From Paludibacteraceae bacterium (lineage in GTDB: Bacteria > Bacteroidota > Bacteroidia > Bacteroidales > Paludibacteraceae): 58,637 bases of DNA. Below the pieces are notes generated by a model, which worked only from the letters and a program-made list of their open reading frames with translations, searched no databases and had not been told where the DNA came from. The stretch covers positions 1 to 58,637 of the forward strand of contig JAKSKZ010000019.1 in NCBI GenBank assembly GCA_024401475.1. The letters are read 5' to 3'. A program made the translations under genes and the position numbers. Shown piece by piece: positions 23,702 to 33,622 of this stretch (within the stretch, counting starts at the first letter, position 1; each line of letters opens with the position of its first letter).

Positions 23702-24628
23702 TCATTCCTTATCCTTCTCTCTCTCCTTCTTGTCAGACTTACCAAACATAGAGAAATGGACATATCTGCGAGGATTTGCTTTCAAATCGACCAAGAGGTT
23801 ATTAGCACTACCTGCTGTGCTGTTCAAATTATCATACAAAGACCTATCGTTCAACAACAAGCCAACTGTACCATCGCCTGAATTAACCTTATCCGTGATA
23901 AGTTTCAAATTAGACAACGTAGCATCCATCTTATTCATCGTTGAAGAGAAATCAATTCTGCTCAAATTCGTGCTGACCTTTGAAAAATCAGTGGTAATTG
24001 TATTGACGTTTCCTAATATAACAGGCACATCTTTGCTCATCATATTATTGAGAGAAACCGATGCATGTTCTAGATTGGCTGTCAATCTATTGATGTTACC
24101 CAAGGTCTTTTGTATAGAATTATCTTCCGTAATCATACGTAAAGAATAAATCAAAGAGTCAAGCTGAGGAATGATAGCTTGGATTCTTGGCATCACCTGC
24201 TCTGTAACTGCAGACATTGGACCCTCGTCCAAAATTGCAGGTATCGTATCACCCGGATTATAAAACTGGCCAGGATAGGTTTGTTTCATTGAAATAGAGA
24301 CGTCAGCACCGCCCAACAATCCGCATGTAAGCACCGCCATTGAACCAACTGGCACTTTCAAATCATCATCCACCATCAATTCCACAACAACGCCATCCGA
24401 AACGGCATTAAAATTGTAATTAATGGACTTCACCACGCCCAACTTTACACCCTGCACTGTCACGGAACTGGATTCCAACAATCCGTTTACCCTATCAAAC
24501 TTTGCATAGTAGTAGTTGGATGGATTAAACACATTTACACCCTTCAAATAATTCACTCCAAAAAAGAGAACGGCTACCGTTGCAACAACTAACGCTCCAA
24601 TCTGAAACTCTTTCGAAATCTTAATCAT
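23702..24628 (-). CDS. mlaD: MCE-domain (MlaD-like) lipid-transport protein
   Basis: 308 residues: one N-terminal membrane helix (FQIGALVVATVAVLFFGVNY), the MCE domain (YYAKFDRVNGLLESSSVTVQ, GVKLGVVKSI, then VLTCGLLGGADVSISM) and a long helical C-terminal part with repeated polar/Leu pattern that would form the hydrophobic tube or coiled coil (NINRLTANLEHASVSLNNMM). In the Mla pathway such proteins sit in the periplasm as a hexameric ring and carry phospholipids between the membranes. The permease and ATPase are not in this window. It lies 33 nt downstream of the amidase gene and is probably co-transcribed with it. It ends in a charged tail KSDKKEREKDKE. Confidence 0.88.
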   Translation of the reverse strand: MIKISKEFQIGALVVATVAVLFFGVNYLKGVNVFNPSNYYYAKFDRVNGLLESSSVTVQGVKLGVVKSINYNFNAVSDGVVVELMVDDDLKVPVGSMAVLTCGLLGGADVSISMKQTYPGQFYNPGDTIPAILDEGPMSAVTEQVMPRIQAIIPQLDSLIYSLRMITEDNSIQKTLGNINRLTANLEHASVSLNNMMSKDVPVILGNVNTITTDFSKVSTNLSRIDFSSTMNKMDATLSNLKLITDKVNSGDGTVGLLLNDRSLYDNLNSTAGSANNLLVDLKANPRRYVHFSMFGKSDKKEREKDKE

Positions 24629-24661
24629 TTTATTCTATAGTTTTACATTTTGCACCAAGAT

Positions 24662-25861
24662 TCACTTCAAATAGCGAGAAGCTTCACTCGGAGGCAATTT
24701 TTTATTTCCTTTCATCACCACCACAAATGCGTCTTTAAAATCCTTACGCACTCTTTTCTGCAACTCAATAGCCTCAGAAAATGAAGTGGCCTTACCATAC
24801 ATATATTTATATATATTATTTTCATAATATTCATAAGCCGGGGCACAAGACTTAAAAGATTTAGAGTTCAAGGCCAACTTTGTTTTCGAACTACAAAATT
24901 GAACCCTATAACATATTGTGTCTTGAACATCAGATTTTGAATCTTTCTTTTCGTCCTTGCTTACCGACTTCGACTTGTTTGTTGTCGTGTCTTGCTTCAA
25001 AACCACAGAATCCTTTTTCTCGTCCACAACACTTTTCAACAACTCGCTTTTTTCGGCAGGGGCTTCGTCGACCGAAACATTCTTATTTTCATAAGCTGCC
25101 TTATATTTGACCACAGCCTCAAATATAGCTTTCGCCAAGGCCTTCCTTGAAGAATCCTTCTTCAAATATTTTTCCTCTTTAGGATTGGATAGATACCCCA
25201 ACTCAACCAATATACTCGGCATATTAGTTTGGCGCAAGACCAAAAAACCAGCTTGCTTTACGCTTCGATCGCTACGCTTACACGTAGAAACGAATTGCTT
25301 CTGAACGCGCTGTGCCAAATCTATGCTCTGAGTCAGGAAAGAGGACTGCATCATGTCAAACATAATATATGACTCTGACTTGTTCGGATCAAATCCCCCA
25401 TAACGAGCCTTATAATTCTCCTCATACAAAATGGAGGCATTCTCTCGCATTGCAACAGCCATGTTTTCTTTAGAAGAACTACCAACCACATAAGTTTCGG
25501 TTCCATAAGCAGCCTTATTCGGAGTAGCATTGGCATGAATCGAGATGAAAAGATCGGCTTTTTCTTTGTTTGCCTTTTGGGCTCTCTCATCCAATGGTAT
25601 AAACACATCTGTTTTACGAGTGTAAATGACCTTGAAGCCTGGCTCAGCATAAAGCAGGCGTCCCAATTCCAATGCTACCGAAAGATTAACATCTTTCTCC
25701 TTCAACTTGAGCACCGAACCTATCGCGCCAGGGTCCTTACCTCCATGTCCTGCATCAATGACAACCGTGATACGCTTGGGGGACGATGCATTTTCAGCAC
25801 TGACCGACAAAAACGGAAGCACAAAAAGAAGAATTGTCAATGACAATAAAGGACACTTCAT
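24662..25861 (-). CDS. N-acetylmuramoyl-L-alanine amidase (Amidase_3) with SPOR-like tail
   Basis: 399 residues. Signal peptide to about residue 22 (SVSAENASS), then the Amidase_3 zinc hydrolase: VVIDAGHGGKDPGAIG near 34-49 with the first zinc His, SIHANA near 105-110 with another, and the catalytic-Glu region MPSILVELGYLSN near 210-222. A low-complexity Lys/Asp/Ser linker (about 250-315) leads to a C-terminal domain (YRVQFCSSKTKLALNSK, YKYMYGKATSFSEAIELQKR) with the strand-helix pattern of SPOR peptidoglycan-binding domains. It cuts the amide between MurNAc and the stem peptide at cell division. Reads away from lptD; a -7 box at 25968-25975 is 107 nt upstream. Confidence 0.92.
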   Translation of the reverse strand: MKCPLLSLTILLFVLPFLSVSAENASSPKRITVVIDAGHGGKDPGAIGSVLKLKEKDVNLSVALELGRLLYAEPGFKVIYTRKTDVFIPLDERAQKANKEKADLFISIHANATPNKAAYGTETYVVGSSSKENMAVAMRENASILYEENYKARYGGFDPNKSESYIMFDMMQSSFLTQSIDLAQRVQKQFVSTCKRSDRSVKQAGFLVLRQTNMPSILVELGYLSNPKEEKYLKKDSSRKALAKAIFEAVVKYKAAYENKNVSVDEAPAEKSELLKSVVDEKKDSVVLKQDTTTNKSKSVSKDEKKDSKSDVQDTICYRVQFCSSKTKLALNSKSFKSCAPAYEYYENNIYKYMYGKATSFSEAIELQKRVRKDFKDAFVVVMKGNKKLPPSEASRYLK

Positions 25862-25967
25862 TATTAATCTAAATTAAATTCACACAAAAGAGATGACAAA
25901 GCACCATCAAAACATCGGAATTGGCCTTTCACACGAAACAAAATGCCAACATCCAATTTATAGATTG

Positions 25968-25975
25968 CAAAAATA
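25968..25975 (-). promoter_or_regulatory. -7 box for the amidase-mlaD operon
   Basis: TATTTTTG on the minus strand. No TTG at the expected distance; call based on the -7 element alone. Confidence 0.3.
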
Positions 25976-26071
25976 CAAAAAAAATAGTGCAGAAAACACC
26001 TCTTCGGCAAAATTAACGAACCTTATAAAAATTAATGACTTTCCACTATTTATAAGTTCGCCCAAATTTCT

Positions 26072-26079
26072 TAATTTTG
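26072..26079 (+). promoter_or_regulatory. -7 box for lptD
   Basis: TAATTTTG, exact TAnnTTTG, 27 nt before the start codon. No TTG at the expected distance. Confidence 0.35.
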
Positions 26080-26106
26080 CAAAATAAATGACGCAAGATC
26101 TAGATA

Positions 26107-28833
26107 ATGCTTAATTCGTTAAAAAACAACAAAATATACAAAATGCTGATTTCATCGGCTTTTTTCTTCCTATCCTTGTCTGGATGGGCAGCAGAGCCGA
26201 ACAACGGAAACACAGCATCAAACGACAGTGTCACCGCTGCGAAAACAGAATCTAAAAACACGCAAGTGACCGTAGATTCCATACAAACAAAAAAGAAAAA
26301 AGGAGAGTCTCTTTCTGCTGAAGTTGCCTATTCTGCCAACGACTCCATCGTCTTTTTCGCCAACGGAGTTGCCTATCTATACGGAACTGCCAATGTAAAT
26401 TATGAAAAAATGGAATTGACATCCAACTCCATCCGAATCAACATGGACAGTAGTTTGGTGCAAGCTCGTTGCGGAGTCGACTCGACTGGTGAAGTATTCG
26501 GAACCCCAAAATTCAAGGAGGGATCTGAAACATACGAATCAAAATCAATCGATTACAACTTCAAGACAAAGAAAGGACTCATCCACGGTGTAATCACGCA
26601 ACAGGGCGAAGGTTACATCACAAGCGAGAAAGCAAAAAAGATGGACGACAACACCTTTCTAATGGTGGATGGCAAATATACCACTTGCGACAATCACGAA
26701 CATCCGCACTTCTACATCGATTTAACAAAGGCCAAGGTCAAGCCCAAAGAGTTCGTTGTGGCCGGACCCGCTTACCTTGTAATTGCAGACGTTCCCCTTC
26801 CTTTGGCCATTCCTTTCGGATACTTCCCTTTCTCTGAGAAGTACTCGTCAGGTTTGCTCATGCCAAGCTACGGAGAAGAATCGTCAAGAGGATTCTATTT
26901 GAAAGACGGAGGTTACTACTTCGCACTAAGCGACTACTACGACCTTGCCCTCAGAGGCGACATCTACACAAAAGGTTCATGGGGCGTCAATGCCACGACT
27001 CGTTATAAGAAGAGATACAAATACAATGGTAATTTCTTCGCAAGTTATCAATACACAGAGTTAGGAGAGCGTACGTTGCCCGATTACTCAGAGAGCAAAG
27101 ACTTGAAAATCACTTGGACTCACTCCCAAGACCCGAAGGCAAACCCTTTCAGCAAATTCTCTGCTTCCGTCAACTACTCTTCTGTTGAATATAACAAAAA
27201 CGATTTGGACGCCTACTATAAGCCTAGCGTCTTCGGCGAAAACAACAAATCATCAAGTATCAACTACAGTTACAACTTCCCAGAGACTCCGTTCTCTATC
27301 AACGCCAACGTAACGGCCAACCAAAGGCAAAGCGACTCAACGCTTTCCCTCACTCTTCCTACGCTCTACTTCAACATGGCGAGAATTTATCCACTTAAGA
27401 AAAAGGATCGTGTCGGAAAAGAGAAATGGTACGAGAAGACTTACTTCGGATACAACATCAACTTCACAAACAGCATCACAACGAAGCAAGACAAAATATT
27501 CGAGTCTTCCCTAATCGAAGATTGGAACAACGGTGTGAAGCACAACATGAGTTTCGGTTCTTCTTATACCTTATTTAAATACTTTGTGCTCTCTCCTAGT
27601 GCAAACTATACCGAAAAATGGTATTTCAAGAAAAAATACCAAAGTTGGAACGAAGAGACTTCCCGCGTAGAAGACAGCATTGTCAGCAACTTCTACAGAT
27701 TGAACAACATCACCACAAGTTTGGACCTCAGCACCCAACTCTACGGTTTTTATAAACCGGTGCCCTTCCTTTTTGGTGACAAAATCAACATGATCAGGCA
27801 CGTGTTACAACCTACTGTTGGTTTATCATGGAGCCCATACTGCGACAGATTCTACCCTTCTTTCGGAAGAACGGGTTGGGAATATTTCAACTATTACGAC
27901 AGAAGAGTTCCAAATTCAGATGAGACAAACCGAATCAAATACGGATACTTCGACCGCACATCGTTCGGTGGAGCCAGCACAACTCGCACCGGTGCTGTAA
28001 ACCTCGGATTAAGCAACAATGTAGAGATGAAGGTCACGTCAACGAAAGACACTACTGGATTCAGGAAGATCTCTCTCATCGACAATCTCTCCATCAATTC
28101 GAGCTACAACATGCTGGCGGATTCCCTTAACTGGTCCGACATCTCCACGGTGCTCCGTCTTAAATTCACGCAAGACCTCGGACTCACCATCAATGCAAAC
28201 TTCACTCCTTATGCATATGAGTTGAACGCTTATGGACAACCTGTACAAGTAAACACAAGCGAATGGGAAAGAAACGGCCGAATTGCGAGATTGACCAATG
28301 CAAGGACATCTTTCGGATACACCATAAGCAACGAAACTTTCAAGAAGAAGGAGGAGACAAAAAAGAAGAAATCCGATAGCGGAGACGACGAGGAGGAAGA
28401 AGAGAATGACACAGCCTTCGAGAAAAGCAAAAAAGACGAAGGAGACTACGACAGCCAAGGTTACCTTCGATTCTCAATGCCTTGGAGTTTCAGTTTCGAC
28501 TACTCCATCAGTTACATGGACGACCGATTCGATTCTGAACGATTGGAATACAAGAAAAAAGTATCACAGTCGCTCAACTTCAACGGAAGCATAAAATTCT
28601 CCAAGAATTGGAGTTTCTCTTTCAGCTCGGGATATGACTTCGACGAGAAGGACATCTCCTACACATCCATCAACATAGGTAGAAATTTACATTGCTGGGC
28701 TGCCTCCTTACGAATGGTACCGTTCGGAGCTTACCAATCATACAATTTCAACATAAGTGTCAACTCTTCCCTACTTCAAGATTTGAAATATGAGAAGAGA
28801 AGCAATCCAAACGACAACCCCGCTTGGTATTAA
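26107..28833 (+). CDS. lptD: LPS-assembly outer-membrane protein LptD/OstA-like
   Basis: 908 residues. Signal peptide (KMLISSAFFFLSLSGWAAEP), then an OstA/LptA-like jelly roll (VAYSANDSIVFFANGVAYLY, IHGVITQQGEGYITSEKAKK) up to about 220, then a long beta-barrel (YFPFSEKYSSGLLMPSYG is the conserved entry into the barrel). The barrel inserts LPS into the outer membrane. A lysine/acid-rich loop near 740-775 (KKKEETKKKKSDSGDDEEEE) is unusual but is likely an extracellular or periplasmic loop. Bacteroidetes LptD proteins are of this length. An in-frame ATG at 26143 is an alternative start. RidA follows 21 nt later and may share the transcript. Confidence 0.88.
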   Translation: MLNSLKNNKIYKMLISSAFFFLSLSGWAAEPNNGNTASNDSVTAAKTESKNTQVTVDSIQTKKKKGESLSAEVAYSANDSIVFFANGVAYLYGTANVNYEKMELTSNSIRINMDSSLVQARCGVDSTGEVFGTPKFKEGSETYESKSIDYNFKTKKGLIHGVITQQGEGYITSEKAKKMDDNTFLMVDGKYTTCDNHEHPHFYIDLTKAKVKPKEFVVAGPAYLVIADVPLPLAIPFGYFPFSEKYSSGLLMPSYGEESSRGFYLKDGGYYFALSDYYDLALRGDIYTKGSWGVNATTRYKKRYKYNGNFFASYQYTELGERTLPDYSESKDLKITWTHSQDPKANPFSKFSASVNYSSVEYNKNDLDAYYKPSVFGENNKSSSINYSYNFPETPFSINANVTANQRQSDSTLSLTLPTLYFNMARIYPLKKKDRVGKEKWYEKTYFGYNINFTNSITTKQDKIFESSLIEDWNNGVKHNMSFGSSYTLFKYFVLSPSANYTEKWYFKKKYQSWNEETSRVEDSIVSNFYRLNNITTSLDLSTQLYGFYKPVPFLFGDKINMIRHVLQPTVGLSWSPYCDRFYPSFGRTGWEYFNYYDRRVPNSDETNRIKYGYFDRTSFGGASTTRTGAVNLGLSNNVEMKVTSTKDTTGFRKISLIDNLSINSSYNMLADSLNWSDISTVLRLKFTQDLGLTINANFTPYAYELNAYGQPVQVNTSEWERNGRIARLTNARTSFGYTISNETFKKKEETKKKKSDSGDDEEEEENDTAFEKSKKDEGDYDSQGYLRFSMPWSFSFDYSISYMDDRFDSERLEYKKKVSQSLNFNGSIKFSKNWSFSFSSGYDFDEKDISYTSINIGRNLHCWAASLRMVPFGAYQSYNFNISVNSSLLQDLKYEKRSNPNDNPAWY

Positions 28834-28854
28834 AACACATAAACAAGAACAGAT

Positions 28855-29232
28855 ATGAGACAAGTAATTTCAACAGAAAACGCACCTGCCGCAATCGGTC
28901 CTTATAGCCAAGCCATCCTTTCGAATGGCACATTATATGCGTCAGGACAAATTCCGATCAATCCCAAGAGCGGGAACATCGAAGGCGATAATATCGTCGC
29001 TCAAACAAAGCAAGTCATGGAGAACATTGGCAATTTGCTTAAAGCAGCCGGTTTCACCTACGACGACGTCGTTAAGACAACTGTCTTCATCAGCGACATG
29101 GCATTGTTCGGCGAATTCAACGAAACATACAAGACATACTTCTCTCAAACATTTCCAGCTCGTTCCTGCGTGGCCGTAAAGGGACTTCCTAAAAATGCCC
29201 TTTTGGAAATTGAATGTGTGGCTTGCAAGTGA
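28855..29232 (+). CDS. ridA: RidA-family enamine/imine deaminase
   Basis: 125 residues, full family length. Removes reactive 2-aminoacrylate-type enamines made by PLP enzymes. Seen: AIGPYSQAILSNGTLYASGQ, then the catalytic-Arg region FPARSCVAVKGLPKNALLEI and the closing IECVA. Trimeric in relatives. It follows lptD by 21 nt. Confidence 0.95.
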   Translation: MRQVISTENAPAAIGPYSQAILSNGTLYASGQIPINPKSGNIEGDNIVAQTKQVMENIGNLLKAAGFTYDDVVKTTVFISDMALFGEFNETYKTYFSQTFPARSCVAVKGLPKNALLEIECVACK

Positions 29233-29284
29233 TTGAGTTTTTATTAATTAACCATACAGATTAGCAAAAAAGTTTTTTTTTCAT

Positions 29285-29292
29285 TATCTTTG
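29285..29292 (+). promoter_or_regulatory. -7 box for the glycogen genes
   Basis: TATCTTTG, 34 nt before the glycogen synthase start. No TTG at the usual distance, but a long T run precedes it. Confidence 0.4.
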
Positions 29293-29326
29293 CTAAAATG
29301 CATAGCACAAACGAAACTAATAGTAT

Positions 29327-30955
29327 ATGAAGAAAGACAGCAAACATATCGATTACATATTTGAAACAAGTTGGGAAGTTTGCAATAAAATTGGAGGTAT
29401 ATACACCGTACTTTCTTCGCAAGCGAAAGAGATGAAGAATCTCGCAAGCGAATCGGTAATTTACATCGGTCCCGACTTTGGCGACAACAAATCTTTCAAA
29501 GAAAGCAAAACAACCTTGAAGGCATGGAAGAAAGCGGCTGAAAAGGAAGGTCTTAACATCAGAATTGGCAAATGGGAAATCCCTGGAAATCCAATCGCCG
29601 TTTTAGTTGACCACAAGCCATTTTTCTCCATCAAGAACGACTATTTCTACGAAATGTGGAAAAACTTCGGAGTGAATTCTCTTAATGCATACGGAGACTA
29701 CGACGAATCAGTCATATTCGGATATGCAGCTGCCAAGGTGATTGAAAGTTTTTCAAACTTCCACCAAAAAGAGATGGATGGCAAAAGCGTCATCGCTTCT
29801 TACCACGAGTGGACAACAGGTTCAGGATTGCTTTACACAAAGGCACACAATCCTAACATCAAAACAATATTCACAACTCACGCCACAACTACTGGCCGCT
29901 CTATTTGCTTCAACAACAAACCGTTGTACGACTACTTCGAGAACTACAATGGCGACCAAATGGCTGGAGAGTTGAACGTGGAGGCAAAACACTCCATCGA
30001 AAAGATGGCAGCCCACAACGCAGACTGTTTCACCACAGTTAGCGACATCACGGCAAGAGAGTGCAAGCAAATTTTGGGCAAAGCTCCAGATGTTGTCACT
30101 CCGAACGGCTTCGAGTCCGACTTTGTCCCTAAGGGTGCTGATTACGACAAGCAACGCGAGGAGGCTAAAAAATCTTTGCGCAAGGTTGCCGAAAGTCTAT
30201 TGGGCTACAAAATATCTAAAAACGCTTTGTTCGTAGCCACCAGCGGCCGTTACGAATACAAGAACAAGGGTATCGACATCTACTTGGACGCATTGAAAAA
30301 GTTGGATGCAAATCCAAAGTTCAAGGGAGAAGTCATCGCTTTCGTTATGGTCCCTGCATACATCGCAGGACCAAGGGAAGACCTAAAAGAGAAGTTGGAG
30401 AAGAAGACGAAAACAGAGTTACAAGAAACCAACCATACACACTCACTTTACAATCACGACTGTGACGACGTGTTGAGATCATTGTGGAGCAGCCAGTTGG
30501 ACAACAGCAAGGAGCGCAAAGTAAAGGTGATTTTTGTCCCTTCTTACCTCTCTGGAAACGACGGAATATTCAACAAGAGCTACTATGATCTGCTCATAGG
30601 TTTGGACATGACCGTATTTGCTTCTTATTACGAGCCTTGGGGCTACACCCCTCACGAGAGCGCTGCTTTTGGAATTCCTTCCATCACTACTGATTTAGCC
30701 GGATTTGGAAAGTGGGTTTCAGCAGAACCTGTCGGCATAGAAAATGGCGTAGCCGTTCTTCACAGAACAGATAGCAACTACCAAGAATTGGCTGAAGACA
30801 TTCAAAATAACATTCTCGCTTACGCAAACATGAACAACGAGAAGAGAGCGGAGACCATCAAAAAGACTTTCGCCATCGCTCAAAAAGGAGAATGGAAGAA
30901 TTTCATCAAGTACAATTTGCAATCTTTTGAATTTGCTTTAGAAAACAACAAATAA
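29327..30955 (+). CDS. Glycogen synthase, GT3 (eukaryote-like) family
   Basis: Adds glucose to glycogen, in GT3 members usually from UDP-glucose. 542 residues. N-terminal Rossmann half: ETSWEVCNKIGGIYTVLSSQ, the hallmark of GT3 rather than the GlgA (GT5) type; then SYHEWTTGSGLLY, TTHATTTGRSICF. The C-terminal half carries VPSYLSGNDGIFN and the double-Glu motif YEPWGYTPHESAAFGIPSIT near 437-456. The allosteric Arg cluster of yeast and animal enzymes is not visible. The glucan phosphorylase gene starts 22 nt downstream, so synthesis and breakdown are made from one operon. Confidence 0.92.
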   Translation: MKKDSKHIDYIFETSWEVCNKIGGIYTVLSSQAKEMKNLASESVIYIGPDFGDNKSFKESKTTLKAWKKAAEKEGLNIRIGKWEIPGNPIAVLVDHKPFFSIKNDYFYEMWKNFGVNSLNAYGDYDESVIFGYAAAKVIESFSNFHQKEMDGKSVIASYHEWTTGSGLLYTKAHNPNIKTIFTTHATTTGRSICFNNKPLYDYFENYNGDQMAGELNVEAKHSIEKMAAHNADCFTTVSDITARECKQILGKAPDVVTPNGFESDFVPKGADYDKQREEAKKSLRKVAESLLGYKISKNALFVATSGRYEYKNKGIDIYLDALKKLDANPKFKGEVIAFVMVPAYIAGPREDLKEKLEKKTKTELQETNHTHSLYNHDCDDVLRSLWSSQLDNSKERKVKVIFVPSYLSGNDGIFNKSYYDLLIGLDMTVFASYYEPWGYTPHESAAFGIPSITTDLAGFGKWVSAEPVGIENGVAVLHRTDSNYQELAEDIQNNILAYANMNNEKRAETIKKTFAIAQKGEWKNFIKYNLQSFEFALENNK

Positions 30956-30977
30956 CAACATTCACAAATAAATAAAA

Positions 30978-33542
30978 ATGAAAGTAAAATTTAATCAATC
31001 AAATTTCCCTCAGTGGAAGGGAGTTACGGTTAAGGCAAAAGTTCCTGCAAAATTAGAGAAGCTTTTGACAATCACCCAAAACATCTGGTGGGTTTGGAAC
31101 GAGGAAACTTCTGAACTATTTAGCGACATCGACGATGCCCTATGGAACGACTGCGGAAAGAACCCTGCAGCTTTCTTTGAAAGCATCAGCATCGAAAAGC
31201 TTGAACAAGTAGAAAAGAACGACCAACTCATCAAGAAACTTGACAAAGTTTACGACAAGTTCTTGAAATACATAGAGACTCCAAAAGATCCAGCTAAACC
31301 TTCTGTTGCTTACTTCAGCATGGAGTATGGTTTGACAGATTTGTTGAAGATCTACTCTGGTGGTCTTGGTGTATTGGCTGGTGACTACTTGAAGGAGGCC
31401 AGCGACTGCAACGTAAACATGACTGCTGTCGGATTCCTTTACAGACATGGTTACTTCACTCAATCATTGTCTATGAACGGTGAGCAAATCGCTGTTTACG
31501 AGCCACAAAACTTCAACTCTCTTCCTATCAGCCAAGTGAAGGACGAGAATGGAAACCCTGTAGTTTTGGATGTTCCTTTCTACGACAGAAGCATCTATGC
31601 TAACATTTGGAAAGTATCAGTAGGTAGAATCAACCTCTACTTGATGGACACTGACCTTGACAAGAACAGTGAGTACGACCGCTTCATCACATCACAACTT
31701 TATGGTGGCGACTGGGAAAACAGATTGAAGCAAGAGTATATGTTGGGTATCGGTGGTATGCTCATGCTCAAGAGATTGGGCATCAAGCACGACACTTACC
31801 ATTGCAACGAGGGTCACGCTGCTCTTATCAACTTGCAACGTCTTTGTGACTACATCGAGAACGATGGTTTGTCTTACAACGAGGCATTCGAGGTTGTTCG
31901 CTCTTCTTCAATTTACACTGTACACACTCCAGTTCCTGCTGGTCACGATAAGTTCGACGAAGGTTTGTTCGGCAAATACATGTACAAGTTCCCTGAAAGA
32001 TTGGGTATCTCTTGGGACAACTTGATGGATCTTGGTCGTGAGAACCCAGGCAACAAGGGCGAGAAGTTCTCTATGAGCGTATTCGCTTGCAACACTTGCC
32101 AAGAGGTAAATGGTGTGAGCTGGTTGCACGGAGAAGTTTCTAAGAAGATGTTCGCTCCTATCTGGAAAGGTTACTTCCCTAGTGAACTTCACGTTAACTA
32201 CGTTACCAATGGTGTTCACATGCCAACTTGGGCAGACGAGAAGTGGAAGAAGCTTTACGAGAAGCACTTCGACAAGAATTGGATGTCAGACCAATCAAAC
32301 GAAAGCATCTGGTCTGCTATTCAAAAGGTCAGCGACGATGAGATTTGGGACGTTAAGTCTTCTTTGAAGAAGAGATTGATCGACTTCATCAAGGTTAAAT
32401 ACAAGGAATCATGGATGAAGAACCAAGGTGATCCTAAGATGGTTATGTCTATCATGGAGAAGATCAGACCTGACGCTCTTACTATCGGTTTCGGTCGTCG
32501 TTTCGCAACTTACAAGCGTGCGCACTTGCTATTCACTGATTTGGAAAGATTGGAGAAGATCGTTAACAACGACAAATACCCAGTTCAATTCATCTTCACT
32601 GGTAAGGCTCACCCTGCTGATGGTGCTGGTAAGGGCTTGATCCAAAGAATCATCGAGATTTCTCGTATGCCTCAATTCCAAGGCAAGATCATCTTCTTGG
32701 AGAACTACGATATGGCTTTGGCTAAGAAGCTTATCTCTGGTGTTGATATTTGGTTGAACACTCCTACTCGTCCATTGGAGGCATCTGGTACATCAGGCGA
32801 AAAGGCTTTGATGAACGGTGTTGTAAACTTCTCCGTATTGGACGGATGGTGGTTGGAAGGATACAGAAAGGGCGCTGGTTGGGCTTTGACCGAGAAGCGT
32901 ACTTACGAGTATCAACCACACCAAGATCAATTGGATGCTGCTACAATCTACAGCATTCTCGAAAACGAGATCATCCCTATCTTCTTCGCTACAAACAGCC
33001 GCGGTTACTCTCCAGAATGGGTACAGGTAATCAAGAACTCAATCGCTCAAATTGCGCCTAACTACACTACAAAGCGTATGCTTGACGATTATACGAACAA
33101 GTTCTACATGCCATTGCGTAAGAGATTCGAATTCATCTCTGCTAACAACTATGCTAAGGCTAAGGAAATTGCAGCTTGGAAAGATAAGATCGACTGCATT
33201 TGGAACAACATCGAAGTTGTATCTTCTCAAATCTCCGAGAAAGCTCAATTCAACCCTGAGGTTGGTGACAACTACGAGGCAAACGTCGTTCTTGACGTGA
33301 AGGATCCTGGTTGCAAGGAAATTGGTGTTGACTTCGTTCTTACTTCTACAGACAAGAACAACCAAGACAACTTGGTTGAGAGCAACGAAATGCAATTGGT
33401 TAAGGCAGAAGGTGGCAAGTTGTACTTCAAACTCGACAGCCGCATCTCAGTTGCAGGTTCATTCAAGTATGGTTTCCGTATGTTCCCTAAGAACTCAGAC
33501 CTTCCATACCGTATGGACTTCTGCTATGTAAGATGGTTCTAA
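30978..33542 (+). CDS. glgP: Alpha-glucan (glycogen) phosphorylase, GT35
   Basis: 854 residues of the shorter GT35 group that carries an N-terminal DUF3417-like domain (residues 1-110, with ITQNIWWVWNEETSELF). Then SYFSMEYGL-type start (PSVAYFSMEYGLTDLLKIYS), GGLGVLAGDYLKEASD, HCNEGHAALINLQRL, and the PLP site ASGTSGEKALMNG followed by VLDGWWLEGY. It releases glucose 1-phosphate from glycogen. Last 100 residues form a beta domain found in this group. Codon use is strongly biased to a few favoured codons (AAG, GGT, GCT), more than the genes around it, suggesting high expression. A strong terminator follows. Confidence 0.95.
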   Translation: MKVKFNQSNFPQWKGVTVKAKVPAKLEKLLTITQNIWWVWNEETSELFSDIDDALWNDCGKNPAAFFESISIEKLEQVEKNDQLIKKLDKVYDKFLKYIETPKDPAKPSVAYFSMEYGLTDLLKIYSGGLGVLAGDYLKEASDCNVNMTAVGFLYRHGYFTQSLSMNGEQIAVYEPQNFNSLPISQVKDENGNPVVLDVPFYDRSIYANIWKVSVGRINLYLMDTDLDKNSEYDRFITSQLYGGDWENRLKQEYMLGIGGMLMLKRLGIKHDTYHCNEGHAALINLQRLCDYIENDGLSYNEAFEVVRSSSIYTVHTPVPAGHDKFDEGLFGKYMYKFPERLGISWDNLMDLGRENPGNKGEKFSMSVFACNTCQEVNGVSWLHGEVSKKMFAPIWKGYFPSELHVNYVTNGVHMPTWADEKWKKLYEKHFDKNWMSDQSNESIWSAIQKVSDDEIWDVKSSLKKRLIDFIKVKYKESWMKNQGDPKMVMSIMEKIRPDALTIGFGRRFATYKRAHLLFTDLERLEKIVNNDKYPVQFIFTGKAHPADGAGKGLIQRIIEISRMPQFQGKIIFLENYDMALAKKLISGVDIWLNTPTRPLEASGTSGEKALMNGVVNFSVLDGWWLEGYRKGAGWALTEKRTYEYQPHQDQLDAATIYSILENEIIPIFFATNSRGYSPEWVQVIKNSIAQIAPNYTTKRMLDDYTNKFYMPLRKRFEFISANNYAKAKEIAAWKDKIDCIWNNIEVVSSQISEKAQFNPEVGDNYEANVVLDVKDPGCKEIGVDFVLTSTDKNNQDNLVESNEMQLVKAEGGKLYFKLDSRISVAGSFKYGFRMFPKNSDLPYRMDFCYVRWF

Positions 33543-33576
33543 TCAAAGAATTATTCTTTTGAAATAGTTTAACACA

Positions 33577-33611
33577 AGAGAGTGTCAAAGTTTTTGGCAC
33601 TCTCTTTTTTA
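33577..33611 (+). terminator. Intrinsic terminator of the glycogen operon
   Basis: AGAGAGTGTC (33577-33586) pairs with GGCACTCTCT (33596-33605) with one wobble, followed by TTTTTT. The miaA start is only 12 nt beyond the run. Confidence 0.85.
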
Positions 33612-33622
33612 TCACATCTCAA